Part shown: positions 17,214 to 26,226 of the stretch, piece after piece
Layout: each line of letters opens with the position of its first letter
Numbering within the stretch: the first letter of the stretch is position 1
NCBI RefSeq assembly: GCF_008704205.1
Contig: NZ_VXLC01000033.1
Span: 61,943 to 125,942 of the forward strand
DNA length: 64,000 nucleotides
Reading direction: 5' to 3'
From: Nocardia colli
GTDB taxonomy: Bacteria > Actinomycetota > Actinomycetes > Mycobacteriales > Mycobacteriaceae
Notes under the pieces: model-generated
Told to the model about the DNA's origin: nothing
The model's database searches: none
The model's input: the letters and a program-made list of their open reading frames with translations, nothing else
Translations under genes and position numbers: made by a program

Positions 17214-19313
17214 GTGAGCCATCCCTGGGGCGACGGCTCGGACACGGAGGCGCCGACGGCGATCAACGCCGGGGTCACGCTGGTCGAGGGCTCGACCTTC
17301 TGCATCAGCGACACCAGCGGTGCGATCAGCCCGAATCGCCCGGCGGGCCTGTTCGTCCGGGACACCAGGGTGCTCTCGCATTGGCGGCTGACCGTCGACG
17401 GCCTGGAACCGCAACCGCTGACCGTACGCTACGACGAGCCGTACAGCGCGACGCTGCTGGCCCGGACCGCGCCGCGGGCCGGCACCGCGGACAGCACCGC
17501 GCTGGTGATCATCGGCAGGCACGTCGGTGACGGGATGCGCGAGGACCTGGTGGTGCGCAACCTGTCCGGCGCTCCGCTCGACTGCGCGATCAAGCTGGAA
17601 CTGGACGCCGATTTCGCCGATCTCTTCGAGGTGAAGGAGGGGCGCACCGGCCACGACGTGGTCACCGCGGCGCGTGCGCTGGACAACGCGGTGCAGATCA
17701 GCCGGGCCGAGTTGGGGGTCGCGGTGACCGTCAGCGGCAGCGGGGCAACGGCGGAAGGTCGCGAATTATGCTGGGAGGTAACACTTCCCGGGCGCGGCGA
17801 ATGGTCCGCCTGCATCGAGTACCTGCCCGCCCTCGGCACCGACACCACGCCACCGCGTTATCCGTGCGGCATACCTGTGAGCCGCAGCACGCCCGCGCAA
17901 CGCCTGCGCGAGTGGTACGCGAACTCGCCGACCGTGCAGACCGACGACGAAACCCTCGCCGCGGTCCTGCAACGCACCCTCACCGATCTCGGCGCGCTGC
18001 GCATCTTCGACCCCCACCATCCCGAGCGCGCGGTGGTCGCGGCCGGCGCGCCCTGGTTCATGGCGCTGTTCGGCCGGGACTCGTTGCTCACCTCGTGGAT
18101 GGTGCTGCCGCTGGACCGCAGGCTCGCGGTCGGCACCTTGCAGAGCCTGGCCGATCTGCAGGGGACGCAGGTGCAGGCCGCGACCGAAGAGCAGCCGGGC
18201 CGGATTCCGCACGAGGTGCGGTTCGGGCGGGCGGCGACGCTGCTGCTCGGCGGCGGCACCGCCTACTACGGCACCGCCGACGCGACTCCGCTGTTCGTGA
18301 TGCTGCTCGGCGAGCTCTATCGCTGGGGACTGGACCCGAAGATCCGCGATGACCTGCTGCCGCATGCGGATCGCGCGCTGGACTGGATCGAGAAGTACGG
18401 CGACGCGGACGGCGACGGTTTCGTCGAATACCGGTGTGCCGCTGATCACGGCCTGGCCAATCAAGGCTGGAAGGACTCCTGGGACGGGGTCAATTTCGCC
18501 GACGGCACGCTGCCCGAGGCGCCGATCGCGCTCGCCGAGGTGCAGGGCTATACGTACGCGGCGTACGTCGCGCGCGCCACGCTCGCGGCCGGTACCGGCG
18601 ACCACTCGACCGCGGAACGGTGGCGGGCCAAGGCCGCGCAGCTGAAAACCGCCTTCAACGAGGCGTTCTGGTTGCCCGATCGCGGCTGGTACGCGATCGG
18701 CCTCGATCGGGACAAGCGGCAAATCGACGCGCTCACCTCCAATATCGGGCACTGCCTGTGGACCGGGATCGTGGACGACGACAAAGCCGAGCGGGTCGCC
18801 GACCATCTGCTCTCGCCGGAAATGTTCAGCGGCTGGGGGATCCGCACGCTGGCTACGTCAATGGGTGCTTACAACCCGGTCAGCTATCACAACGGCTCGG
18901 TCTGGCCGCACGACAACGCGATCTGCGCCGCGGGCCTGATGCGCTACGGGTTCACCGAGCACGCGAATCAGGTGGTATCGGCCATGCTCGACGCCTCGAC
19001 CCGGTTCGGTCATCGGCTGCCCGAACTCTTCAGCGGGTTCGACCGGGCCGAATTCGACGTCCCCGTCCCGTATCCGACGTCCTGCTCGCCGCAGGCGTGG
19101 GCCGCTGCCGCGCCGCTGTTGTTTTTGCGTACGCTGTTGAGACTGGAACCCAGCGTTCCGGAGGGGGTGCTGTCGGTCGCGCCGGTGGTCCCCGCTCGCT
19201 ATCTCCCGCTGCGGGTCGGCGGGCTGCGGGTCGGCTCGGACGTGCTGTCGGTCACCGTCGACCCGGAGGGCTGGCAAGTCCGCGGCTTGTCCGGTGACCT
19301 GCGGCGGAGCTAG
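17214..19313 (+). CDS. glycogen debranching-type amylo-alpha-1,6-glucosidase
   Basis: The 699-residue protein has an N-terminal GDE_N_bis beta-sandwich (about 15-220, with RPAGLFVRDTRVLSHW) and a C-terminal (alpha/alpha)6 barrel (about 245-690) carrying WFMALFGRDSLLTSW, NQGWKDSWDGVNF and HNGSVWPHDNAI, typical of the GDE/GH63-like group. It probably hydrolyses or rearranges alpha-glucans, but many members are uncharacterised. GTG 17214 is preceded by AGGCAGG. It is the last gene of a zinc-ribbon/glycosyltransferase/GDE operon. Confidence 0.88.
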   Translation: MSHPWGDGSDTEAPTAINAGVTLVEGSTFCISDTSGAISPNRPAGLFVRDTRVLSHWRLTVDGLEPQPLTVRYDEPYSATLLARTAPRAGTADSTALVIIGRHVGDGMREDLVVRNLSGAPLDCAIKLELDADFADLFEVKEGRTGHDVVTAARALDNAVQISRAELGVAVTVSGSGATAEGRELCWEVTLPGRGEWSACIEYLPALGTDTTPPRYPCGIPVSRSTPAQRLREWYANSPTVQTDDETLAAVLQRTLTDLGALRIFDPHHPERAVVAAGAPWFMALFGRDSLLTSWMVLPLDRRLAVGTLQSLADLQGTQVQAATEEQPGRIPHEVRFGRAATLLLGGGTAYYGTADATPLFVMLLGELYRWGLDPKIRDDLLPHADRALDWIEKYGDADGDGFVEYRCAADHGLANQGWKDSWDGVNFADGTLPEAPIALAEVQGYTYAAYVARATLAAGTGDHSTAERWRAKAAQLKTAFNEAFWLPDRGWYAIGLDRDKRQIDALTSNIGHCLWTGIVDDDKAERVADHLLSPEMFSGWGIRTLATSMGAYNPVSYHNGSVWPHDNAICAAGLMRYGFTEHANQVVSAMLDASTRFGHRLPELFSGFDRAEFDVPVPYPTSCSPQAWAAAAPLLFLRTLLRLEPSVPEGVLSVAPVVPARYLPLRVGGLRVGSDVLSVTVDPEGWQVRGLSGDLRRS

Positions 19314-19392
19314 CACCCACCCCTGCGGGCAACCTCCGCAATATTGCCGGCGTCAGCGCTGTTGTAGCTGGTACGCGTCGCGCGAGCGAAAC

Positions 19393-19415
19393 TTGTCGGT
19401 GGGCGCGTTTAGCAT
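19393..19415 (+). promoter_or_regulatory. PafBC-type DNA-damage promoter of uvrA
   Basis: TTGTCGGTG (19393-19401), 8 bases, then TAGCAT (19410-19415) match the RecA-NDp/PafBC consensus exactly. The predicted start near 19422 gives a leader of about 60 bases before the GTG at 19482. No LexA box was seen nearby. Confidence 0.8.
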
Positions 19416-19481
19416 GACGGCCGGATACGTCTGGAAGCCGTTTATCGGTTCACTTGAACACGATGAGAAGGGAATCACCTG

Positions 19482-22400
19482 GTGGCGGAACGCCTGACTG
19501 TGCGCGGTGCTCGGGAACACAACCTGAAGGGGGTCGATCTTGACCTGCCTCGCGACAGTCTCATCGTGTTCACCGGACTCTCCGGCTCGGGCAAGTCGAG
19601 CCTGGCGTTCGACACGATCTTCGCCGAGGGACAGCGGCGCTACGTGGAGTCGCTGTCGGCATACGCGCGGCAATTCCTCGGACAGATGGACAAGCCGGAC
19701 GTCGACTTCATCGAGGGGCTCTCGCCCGCGGTGTCGATCGACCAGAAGTCGACCAACCGGAACCCGCGGTCGACCGTCGGCACCATCACCGAGGTGTACG
19801 ACTACCTGCGCCTGCTCTACGCGCGGGCCGGCACCCCGCACTGCCCGGTGTGTGGCGAGCTGATCGAGCGGCAGACGCCGCAGCAGATCGTCGACCAGGT
19901 GCTGGCCATGGAGGAGGGCATCAAGTTCCAGGTGCTCGCGCCGGTGGTGCGCACCCGCAAGGGTGAATTCGTCGATCTCTTCGAGCAATTGAACACCCAG
20001 GGCTACTCCCGGGTCCGGGTCGACGGCGTGGTGTATCCGCTGACCGACCCGCCGAAGCTGAAGAAGCAGGAGAAGCACGACGTCGAGGTGGTGGTCGACC
20101 GCCTGGCCGTCAAATCGAATTCCAAACAGCGCCTCACCGATTCGATCGAGACCGCGCTGCGGCTGGCCGACGGCATCGTGGTGCTCGACTTCGTCGACCG
20201 CGACGAGCACGCGCACGACCGCGAGCGCCGCTTCTCCGAGCGCCTGGCCTGCCCGAACGGGCATCCGCTTGACATCGAAGACCTGGAACCCCGGTCGTTC
20301 TCGTTCAACTCGCCCTACGGCGCCTGCCCGGACTGCTCGGGTCTCGGTATCCGTAAAGAGGTCGACCCGGACCTGGTGGTGCCCGATCCGGCACTCAGCC
20401 TGAACGACGGCGCCATCGCGCCGTGGTCGCGCGGGCAGACCGCGGAGTACTTCACCCGGCTGCTGTCCGGGCTCGCGTCGTCCATCGGCTTCTCTATGGA
20501 CACGCCGTGGGAGCGGTTGCCGCTCAAGGCGCGCAAGGCCGTGCTCGAGGGCAGTTCCGATCAGGTGCACGTCTCCTACACCAACCGGTACGGGCGGAAG
20601 CGTTCGTACTACGCCGATTTCGAGGGCGTGATGCCGTTCCTGCAGCGGCGCATGGAGAGCACCGAGTCCGAGCAGATGAAGGAGCACTACGACGGGTACA
20701 TGCGCGACGTGCCGTGCCCGGTCTGCAACGGCGCCCGGCTGCGCCCGGAGATCCTCGCGGTCACCATCGACGCGGGCGGCGACAACAAGTCGATCGCCGA
20801 GGTCAGCGATCTGTCCATCGGGGAGTGCTCCAAGTTCCTGAACTCGCTCACGCTGGGGGAGCGCGAGGCCGCGATCGCCGGGCAGGTGCTCAAGGAGGTG
20901 CAGGCGCGGCTCGGGTTCCTGCTCGACGTCGGGCTGGAATACCTGTCCCTGTCCCGGGCCGCGGCGACGCTGTCCGGCGGTGAGGCGCAGCGCATCCGGC
21001 TCGCCACGCAGATCGGTTCCGGTCTGGTCGGCGTGCTCTACGTGCTCGACGAACCGTCCATCGGCCTGCACCAGCGGGACAACCGGCGGCTCATCGAAAC
21101 CCTCACCCGGCTGCGCAATCTCGGCAACACGTTGATCGTGGTCGAGCACGACGAGGACACCATCCGCGCCTCGGACTGGGTGGTCGACATCGGCCCGCTG
21201 GCCGGCGAGCACGGTGGTCGCGTGGTGCACAGCGGCACCTACGCCGACCTGCTCACCGAACCCGAATCCCTCACCGGCGCTTACCTTTCCGGCCGGGAGC
21301 GGATCGAGCTGCCGCTGGTTCGCCGTCCGATCAACAAGAAGCGCCTGCTCACCGTGGTCGGCGCGACCGAGCACAACCTGCGCGACATCGAGGTGGACTT
21401 CCCGCTCGGTGTGCTCACCGCGGTCACCGGCGTCTCCGGTTCCGGCAAGTCGACACTGGTCAACGACATCTTGGCGACCGTGCTGGCGAACAAGCTGAAC
21501 GGCGCCCGGCAGGTGCCCGGCCGGCACACCAGGATCAAGGGACTCGACGATCTGGACAAGCTGGTCCAGGTGGATCAGTCGCCGATCGGCCGCACCCCGC
21601 GCTCCAACCCCGCCACCTACACCGGCGTGTTCGACAAGATCCGCACCCTGTTCGCGTCGACCACCGAGGCGAAGGTGCGCGGTTATCAGCCGGGTCGATT
21701 CTCGTTCAACGTCAAGGGCGGTCGCTGCGAGGCGTGCTCCGGCGACGGCACGCTGAAGATCGAGATGAACTTCTTGCCGGACGTGTACGTCCCGTGCGAG
21801 GTGTGCCACGGTGCGCGGTACAACCGGGAAACCCTCGAGGTGCACTACAAGGGCAAGACCATCGCCGAGGTCCTCGACATGTCCATCGAGGAGGGCGCGG
21901 AGTTCTTCGAGCCGATCAGCTCGATCCACCGCTACCTCAAGACGTTGGTAGAGGTCGGCCTCGGTTACGTCCGTCTCGGTCAGAGTGCTCCGACCTTGTC
22001 CGGCGGCGAAGCCCAGCGCGTCAAATTGTCCGCGGAACTCCAGAAGCGTTCGACGGGTCGCACCGTCTACATTCTCGACGAGCCGACCACCGGTCTGCAC
22101 TTCGAAGACATCCGCAAGCTGCTCAAGGTGATCAACGGTCTGGTCGACAAGGGCAACACGGTGATCGTCATCGAACACAACCTGGACGTCATCAAGACCG
22201 CCGACTGGGTCATCGATATGGGCCCCGAGGGCGGCTCCGGCGGCGGCACGGTGATCGCCGAAGGCACTCCGGAAGATATTGCCGCCGTAGCGGAAAGCTA
22301 CACAGGGCAGTTCCTGCGCGAGGCGCTGGAACAGGCGGACGCACCGAAGGCTTCGAAGGCGCCCGCGAAGAAAGCAGCCGCCAAGGCAACGGCGGCCAAG

Positions 22401-22529
22401 GCTCCAGCCAAGAAGGCACCAGCAAAGAAGGCCGCCGCCAAGACCCCGGCCGACAAGCCGACCGAAGCGCAAGCAGCAGCGAAGACCGCCGCAAAGCGCC
22501 TGTCCCGCAAGGCAGCCGCCTTGCGCTGA
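19482..22529 (+). CDS. uvrA: UvrABC excinuclease subunit A with Lys/Ala-rich tail
   Basis: UvrA is the DNA-damage recognition ATPase that loads UvrB. The 1015-residue protein has two ABC modules with Walker A GLSGSGKSS (near residue 31) and GVSGSGKST (near 652), both LSGGEAQR signatures, and zinc modules (CPDCSGLG, CPVCNGARL, CEACSGDG with CEVCHGARY). It is longer than typical UvrA (about 940-975): the last 60 or so residues are Lys/Ala/Pro-rich histone-H1-like repeats of the PAKKAAAK type. GTG 19482 follows AAGGGA. Transcription should be damage-induced from the PafBC-type promoter. Confidence 0.97.
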   Translation: MAERLTVRGAREHNLKGVDLDLPRDSLIVFTGLSGSGKSSLAFDTIFAEGQRRYVESLSAYARQFLGQMDKPDVDFIEGLSPAVSIDQKSTNRNPRSTVGTITEVYDYLRLLYARAGTPHCPVCGELIERQTPQQIVDQVLAMEEGIKFQVLAPVVRTRKGEFVDLFEQLNTQGYSRVRVDGVVYPLTDPPKLKKQEKHDVEVVVDRLAVKSNSKQRLTDSIETALRLADGIVVLDFVDRDEHAHDRERRFSERLACPNGHPLDIEDLEPRSFSFNSPYGACPDCSGLGIRKEVDPDLVVPDPALSLNDGAIAPWSRGQTAEYFTRLLSGLASSIGFSMDTPWERLPLKARKAVLEGSSDQVHVSYTNRYGRKRSYYADFEGVMPFLQRRMESTESEQMKEHYDGYMRDVPCPVCNGARLRPEILAVTIDAGGDNKSIAEVSDLSIGECSKFLNSLTLGEREAAIAGQVLKEVQARLGFLLDVGLEYLSLSRAAATLSGGEAQRIRLATQIGSGLVGVLYVLDEPSIGLHQRDNRRLIETLTRLRNLGNTLIVVEHDEDTIRASDWVVDIGPLAGEHGGRVVHSGTYADLLTEPESLTGAYLSGRERIELPLVRRPINKKRLLTVVGATEHNLRDIEVDFPLGVLTAVTGVSGSGKSTLVNDILATVLANKLNGARQVPGRHTRIKGLDDLDKLVQVDQSPIGRTPRSNPATYTGVFDKIRTLFASTTEAKVRGYQPGRFSFNVKGGRCEACSGDGTLKIEMNFLPDVYVPCEVCHGARYNRETLEVHYKGKTIAEVLDMSIEEGAEFFEPISSIHRYLKTLVEVGLGYVRLGQSAPTLSGGEAQRVKLSAELQKRSTGRTVYILDEPTTGLHFEDIRKLLKVINGLVDKGNTVIVIEHNLDVIKTADWVIDMGPEGGSGGGTVIAEGTPEDIAAVAESYTGQFLREALEQADAPKASKAPAKKAAAKATAAKAPAKKAPAKKAAAKTPADKPTEAQAAAKTAAKRLSRKAAALR

Positions 22530-22541
22530 TCGCCCGGCGAC

Positions 22542-22583
22542 ACGCAAACGCGCCTCGGGTACCTACCCGGGGCGCGTTTGCGT
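22542..22583. terminator. hairpin terminator between convergent genes
   Basis: ACGCAAACGCGCC (22542-22554) pairs perfectly with GGCGCGTTTGCGT (22571-22583), with an inner CGGGT/ACCCG stem. It separates uvrA from the convergent hypothetical gene ending at 22584. Confidence 0.85.
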
Positions 22584-22976
22584 TCACTCAGCCCTATCGA
22601 TCACCGCCCGAAACTCTTCGGCATCCGGACCGGACACGCTGTAGGTGATGCTGACCGGTTGCGCCGAATTGAACTTCTCGTGCACCGGCCCGGGAACGAT
22701 CGAGCGCACCAACTCGACAAGTTCCGGATAGGCCAAGGCCTCCTGCGGTGCCGTCGGATCGAAATCATTGATCTGACCTCGCCGCAACGGCTCCCCACCG
22801 ACCCGCGGCCAGTGCACCTCCAACACCGACGGTCGTCCGTCGAGCAGCGCACTCTGCACGTCTTCGGGACTGAGCACATTCCGGCCGTTGGCAGCGGCCA
22901 CCGCTGCGGCGCGTCGCAACAGATGGACGATCGCCGGGCTGGCGCCGTGGATGGTGGCACTGACTTCATTCGTCAT
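22584..22976 (-). CDS. hypothetical protein
   Basis: The 130-residue protein has an N-terminal helical stretch (SPAIVHLLRRAAAVAAANG, then LSPEDVQSALL) that faintly recalls the Clp N-terminal repeat; the rest is unrecognised. It is mixed alpha/beta without signal or membrane segments. ATG 22976 or the in-frame ATG 22997 may be the start, neither with a clear ribosome-binding site. The upstream gene on the same strand stops at 22987, so the two are probably coupled. Function unknown. Confidence 0.6.
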   Translation of the reverse strand: MTNEVSATIHGASPAIVHLLRRAAAVAAANGRNVLSPEDVQSALLDGRPSVLEVHWPRVGGEPLRRGQINDFDPTAPQEALAYPELVELVRSIVPGPVHEKFNSAQPVSITYSVSGPDAEEFRAVIDRAE

Positions 22977-22986
22977 GGTCACCACG

Positions 22987-23259
22987 CTATCGTCCATATT
23001 TGCTGTCGCCACCGGTATCGAACACCTCCATCGGCGAGCCATCGGGCATGGCGTAGAACACCGTTCCGACGCACCACAGCCGAGTCGTCCGGCCGGGTGC
23101 CGGGCAGCTCACCTTGTCGTTGTTGGTCACCGGCTGCTCCGCACATCGGATGACCACCCCGCCTGCTTCCTCGCATTGTTGAATGGTGACCGCTTCGGCC
23201 GGACCGATCGCGACCATGAGCGCGGAGATGGAGCGCGAATTGCGTTGCTGTGATGCCAC
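22987..23259 (-). CDS. small Cys-containing hypothetical protein
   Basis: A short frame reads to TAG at 22987. The credible part contains four cysteines (IQQCEEAGG, VIRCAEQP, VSCPAPG, LWCVGTV) and ends GGDSKYGR. From GTG 23259 (90 residues) the first 25 residues are moderately hydrophobic (SISALMVAIGPAEA) and could be a weak signal sequence; ATG 23217 would give a 76-residue cytosolic protein. The start is undecided. It overlaps or abuts the next gene on the strand, which suggests co-expression. No family was recognised. Confidence 0.4.
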   Translation of the reverse strand: MASQQRNSRSISALMVAIGPAEAVTIQQCEEAGGVVIRCAEQPVTNNDKVSCPAPGRTTRLWCVGTVFYAMPDGSPMEVFDTGGDSKYGR

Positions 23260-23615
23260 TTTGCCACGCAGGGTTGCTGCCTGATTTGTACGATCCGGTC
23301 GCCTCGTCCGAGACTCGCCGTTGCGCGGGCCGCCCGCGACGCCGACTGCGTCTGGATAGACACGCGAGCACCTCGTCATGGCTTGGTTATTTGACTGTGT
23401 TAAAGGTGCACATATTCTTTGTGCTGTGTGTACACCTGGCGCTAGGTATTCGAACAATCAATCAAGTGCGCGATGGGCTTTGGGGTGAATTGAGGTTCGG
23501 TATCTCGGTAATTGCTTTCGCAGGAACGTGATTGGGGAAGGGTGGGCCTGGGGTTTTGTCTTTCCCCAGTCGGGGGCGCTCTTGGTGGCAATGACGTGTG
23601 ATTCTATTTGCAAGT
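23260..23615. other. AT-richer intergenic stretch
   Basis: This stretch has lower GC than its surroundings (especially about 23375-23530) and no credible frame. It separates divergent transcription units and should contain promoters for both. A weak CTGGGG/CCCCAG hairpin lies at 23548-23569. I could not assign promoter boxes. Confidence 0.4.
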
Positions 23616-24452
23616 ATGAACTTTAAACGTAGAGCTGGGGCTCGTCGTCTTGTTACCGTCGTAATCGCAATAGTGGCAGCGGGTTTCGTTGCGGTGCCTG
23701 GTTCGTTGGCGGAGCCGCCTACTGCTCCGGCGCCGCCGGGGATGTTGGCGCCGCACACGGAACCGATTCCGCTGCAACCGGATCAGCAGTCGCGGATCTA
23801 TTTCAAGATTCCGGCGGCGAACGAAATGGTGCGGATGCAGACGCATTTCGTTGTTCCGGCGAAGCCGGCGCGGGTGGGGACGATGTTCCTGTGGCCCGGT
23901 CTGGAGCCGCGTGAGGGTGGCCGAAATTACTATCCGCTCGGGCTCGGTGTCCTGCAACCCGTGCTCACCTGGGGTGATGCTTGCGCTCCGGTTCAGCAGC
24001 CGCCGACCTATTCGACCTGGTGGATTTCCGGACAGTACGTCAACGTGTACTCCAAGGATCCGCGCTACGCCGACTGTCACTCCGGTCGCGCGATGTCGGT
24101 GAAGGTGGGTGAGGCCCTCGACATGGACATCGCGCTCGATCAGGCCACCGGCGTCTGGACCCAAACCATCACCGGCCAATCCGGAACGGTCCGCTACTCG
24201 ATCAACCTGCGTGCCCAAGCCCAGAACATGGCCCTCTTCGCCATCGAACCCTGGGACAACGCCAGAATCCCCAACCGCCTCGTCTTCACCGACACCACCA
24301 TCACCTTCCGCGACGCCGCCCAACAAGCCTGCCTGACCCCCGAACTCACCTACACCGGCACCGGCGGCACCCTCACCCCACCCACCACCACCGACGGCCG
24401 CCGCTGCCACATCGACACCGTCACCGTGAACCCACCCCGCACCGCCGACTGA
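23616..24452 (+). CDS. secreted hypothetical protein
   Basis: From ATG 23616 the 278-residue product begins with a Sec-type signal peptide: a basic start (MNFKRRAGARR), a hydrophobic core (LVTVVIAIVAAGFVAV) and a probable cleavage site near SLAEPP. The mature part is Pro-rich at first and then beta-rich, with four cysteines (GDACAP, YADCHS, QQACLT, RRCHID) that could form two disulphides. It resembles exported beta-sandwich proteins, but I recognise no family. ATG 23598 is an upstream alternative. No clear ribosome-binding site was seen. Confidence 0.7.
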   Translation: MNFKRRAGARRLVTVVIAIVAAGFVAVPGSLAEPPTAPAPPGMLAPHTEPIPLQPDQQSRIYFKIPAANEMVRMQTHFVVPAKPARVGTMFLWPGLEPREGGRNYYPLGLGVLQPVLTWGDACAPVQQPPTYSTWWISGQYVNVYSKDPRYADCHSGRAMSVKVGEALDMDIALDQATGVWTQTITGQSGTVRYSINLRAQAQNMALFAIEPWDNARIPNRLVFTDTTITFRDAAQQACLTPELTYTGTGGTLTPPTTTDGRRCHIDTVTVNPPRTAD

Positions 24453-24462
24453 CGTCGCGGCA

Positions 24463-24536
24463 GCCGCACACCTTCTGACATCCGCACGCGTGTCAGTGCG
24501 GCGAGTCGGTGTGCTGGAAATCAGGAGGTGTGCGGC
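24463..24536 (+). repeat. 74-bp palindromic intergenic element, copy 1
   Basis: Outer arms GCCGCACACCTTCTGA (24463-24478) and TCAGGAGGTGTGCGGC (24521-24536) pair with one G-T wobble. A nested CCGCAC/GTGCGG hairpin lies inside at 24482-24501. The core at 24483-24508 matches 25 of 26 bases of the reverse complement of copy 2 at 31961-31986. It starts 10 bases after the stop of the secreted-protein gene and may act as terminator. Confidence 0.8.
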
Positions 24537-24577
24537 GCGACGGTAGTCGGGCTCTGTCTCGTCTTATCCGCAAACTT

Positions 24578-24600
24578 CCCTATTGAGATCTTCAATAGGG
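24578..24600. promoter_or_regulatory. palindromic operator before HTH regulator
   Basis: CCCTATTGA (24578-24586) and TCAATAGGG (24592-24600) form a perfect 9-bp inverted repeat with a 5-base spacer, 17 bases before the GTG of the HTH gene. Its symmetry and position suggest autoregulation by that protein. Confidence 0.65.
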
Positions 24601-24617
24601 GAGTTTAGGGTATTTTG

Positions 24618-25049
24618 GTGACTGATCGCGTCTACTCGGTGGAGCAGGTGGCTGAGCGCCTGGGGCTGCATGTGCGCACGATCCGCAACTACGTGCGGGA
24701 CGGGCGACTCCAGGCGGTGCGGATCGGGAAGCAGTATCGGATCGCGGAGGCGGATCTCGAGGCGTTCACCGGGTTGCCGGTGCCCGCGCCGGTGCGGGTG
24801 ACGGTGGGGCGGCAGCGGCACACCGAGGTGTCGAGCATCGTTCAGGTCGAGGCGATCAGCCGGGAGCTGGCCGACCGGGTGACCACGCTGCTGATGGCCG
24901 CGGCGAACACCCGTTCCGGCGAGGGCGATCCGTTGCGGATCGAGACGCTGTACGACGCGGAGCGGGCGCGGCTGAAAGTCATTGTCCTGGGCGGTCTTGC
25001 GGACACAGCACGGTTGTTCGACTACATGGAAGGGGTGCTCGCGTCATGA
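24618..25049 (+). CDS. excisionase/MerR-like HTH regulator
   Basis: The 143-residue protein has an N-terminal HTH_17/excisionase-type winged helix (about 3-52: YSVEQVAERLGLHVRTIRNYVRDG, then VRIGKQYRIAEADLEAF) and a C-terminal domain of about 80 residues (VEAISRELADRVTTLL and LKVIVLGG) that may be a dimerisation or ligand module. GTG 24618 (or the adjacent TTG 24615) lies just after a perfect 9-bp palindrome. Its stop overlaps the hydrolase start (ATGA), so the two form an operon. Confidence 0.85.
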   Translation: MTDRVYSVEQVAERLGLHVRTIRNYVRDGRLQAVRIGKQYRIAEADLEAFTGLPVPAPVRVTVGRQRHTEVSSIVQVEAISRELADRVTTLLMAAANTRSGEGDPLRIETLYDAERARLKVIVLGGLADTARLFDYMEGVLAS

Positions 25050-25954
25050 GCGAGCGGAACATTGTCACGGCGGACTCCGAGCGTGGGGGAGGAGGCAGCC
25101 TGACCACGATCTACAAGTCGGAGCGCGGCGCGCGAAAGGTCCAGCAGCGCTACGCGGAATTGCTGGCGGAGTGGCCCGTACCCGCTGAGCATCGGCGGGT
25201 GCCGACCCGCGAAGGCGAGACTTTCGTCGTGGTCTCCGGCCCGGAGAACGCGCCGCCGCTGGTGCTGCTGCATGGTTCCGGCGGGAACACCGCGAATTGG
25301 CGTGGCGATATCGCTTCCTGGGCAACGCATTTCCGCACCTACTCCGTCGACATCATCGGCGAGCCCGGCGCCAGCGCGCCGTCCCGGCCACCCCTTGATT
25401 CCGATCGGGTCGCGCTGTGGTTCGACGACGTGCTGGAAGGTCTTGGGCTGAGCAATATTTCGCTCGCGGCGATGTCCCTCGGCGGTTGGGTGGCGCTGGA
25501 CTACGCCATCCGCAGGCCTGGCCGGATAACTCGGCTCGCCCTGCTGTGCCCCGCCGGTATCGGCGCACAGCTGATGGGCTGGCTGCCAAAAGCGTTGTTC
25601 CTCCGCCTCTTCGGTCGCCGCGGCGTGCGCCGCACGGCCGCCATCGTCACCGGCCTGGACATCCCGTTGGCCGAGAAAGTCCTCGACGACGTGGTCCTGA
25701 CCTTCGCCGAGTTCAAACCGCGCACCGAGCGCCTGCCCATATTCTCCGACGACGCGTTACGCACCCTGACCATGCCGATGCTGGTCATCGTCGGCACCCG
25801 CGACGTCATGCTCGACTCCGCAGTCACCGCCGACCGCATCCGCCACTGCGCCCCCCACGCGACAGTCCACGTCCTCCCCGACGTCGGCCACGCAATCCTC
25901 GGCCAAACCGACACCATCTCGCAGTTCCTCCTCGAGCACCAGCCCATCCGGTAG
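25046..25954 (+). CDS. alpha/beta-hydrolase
   Basis: The 302-residue alpha/beta-hydrolase has an oxyanion segment LLHGSGGN (about 75-82), a nucleophile elbow AMSLGGW (Ser near 142), an acid in VGTRDVML (near 252) and a terminal His in DVGHAI (near 280). The nucleophile elbow starts with Ala instead of Gly, a tolerated variant. The substrate is unknown. It is translationally coupled to the upstream HTH regulator, which probably controls it in response to a substrate. Confidence 0.88.
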   Translation: MSERNIVTADSERGGGGSLTTIYKSERGARKVQQRYAELLAEWPVPAEHRRVPTREGETFVVVSGPENAPPLVLLHGSGGNTANWRGDIASWATHFRTYSVDIIGEPGASAPSRPPLDSDRVALWFDDVLEGLGLSNISLAAMSLGGWVALDYAIRRPGRITRLALLCPAGIGAQLMGWLPKALFLRLFGRRGVRRTAAIVTGLDIPLAEKVLDDVVLTFAEFKPRTERLPIFSDDALRTLTMPMLVIVGTRDVMLDSAVTADRIRHCAPHATVHVLPDVGHAILGQTDTISQFLLEHQPIR

Positions 25955-26192
25955 CCCGCACAACGCCGCGCACCCACCGTCCAGCCGCGCACAAATTCGT
26001 CGGCAAATCCGTGTGCGCCGAGCAAATCCGTGCGCGTCGAGTCAATCGCTGCGCGGACAGGTCGGCGTGCGGGCGAGGCGGCAGCGCACTGCGCCGCGCA
26101 CGGATTATCTAGCCGCTTGTGAATTCGCGGGCAAAATGTTGCGCGGCAGGCCAATCCGTACGCAGCGGGGAGCGGGTGCGCGGAGGCAGTGC

Positions 26193-26226
26193 GCCGCGCA
26201 CGAATTGGTCTGCCGCGCAACGATTT
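26193..26226. repeat. GCCGCGCACGAAT-type dispersed repeat
   Basis: The segment reads GCCGCGCACGAATTGG, then CTGCCGCGCA and a CGATT block. It aligns over about 34 bases with 38061-38094, mostly identical, and both sites are near a GGTGCGCGGAGGC block (26175 and 38162). It is a dispersed intergenic repeat of unknown function. Confidence 0.55.

Noticed and set aside
19353..22547. 1064-residue minus-strand frame
   Set aside because: It lies opposite uvrA, is Arg/Gly/His-rich and has no domain; it is a high-GC shadow.
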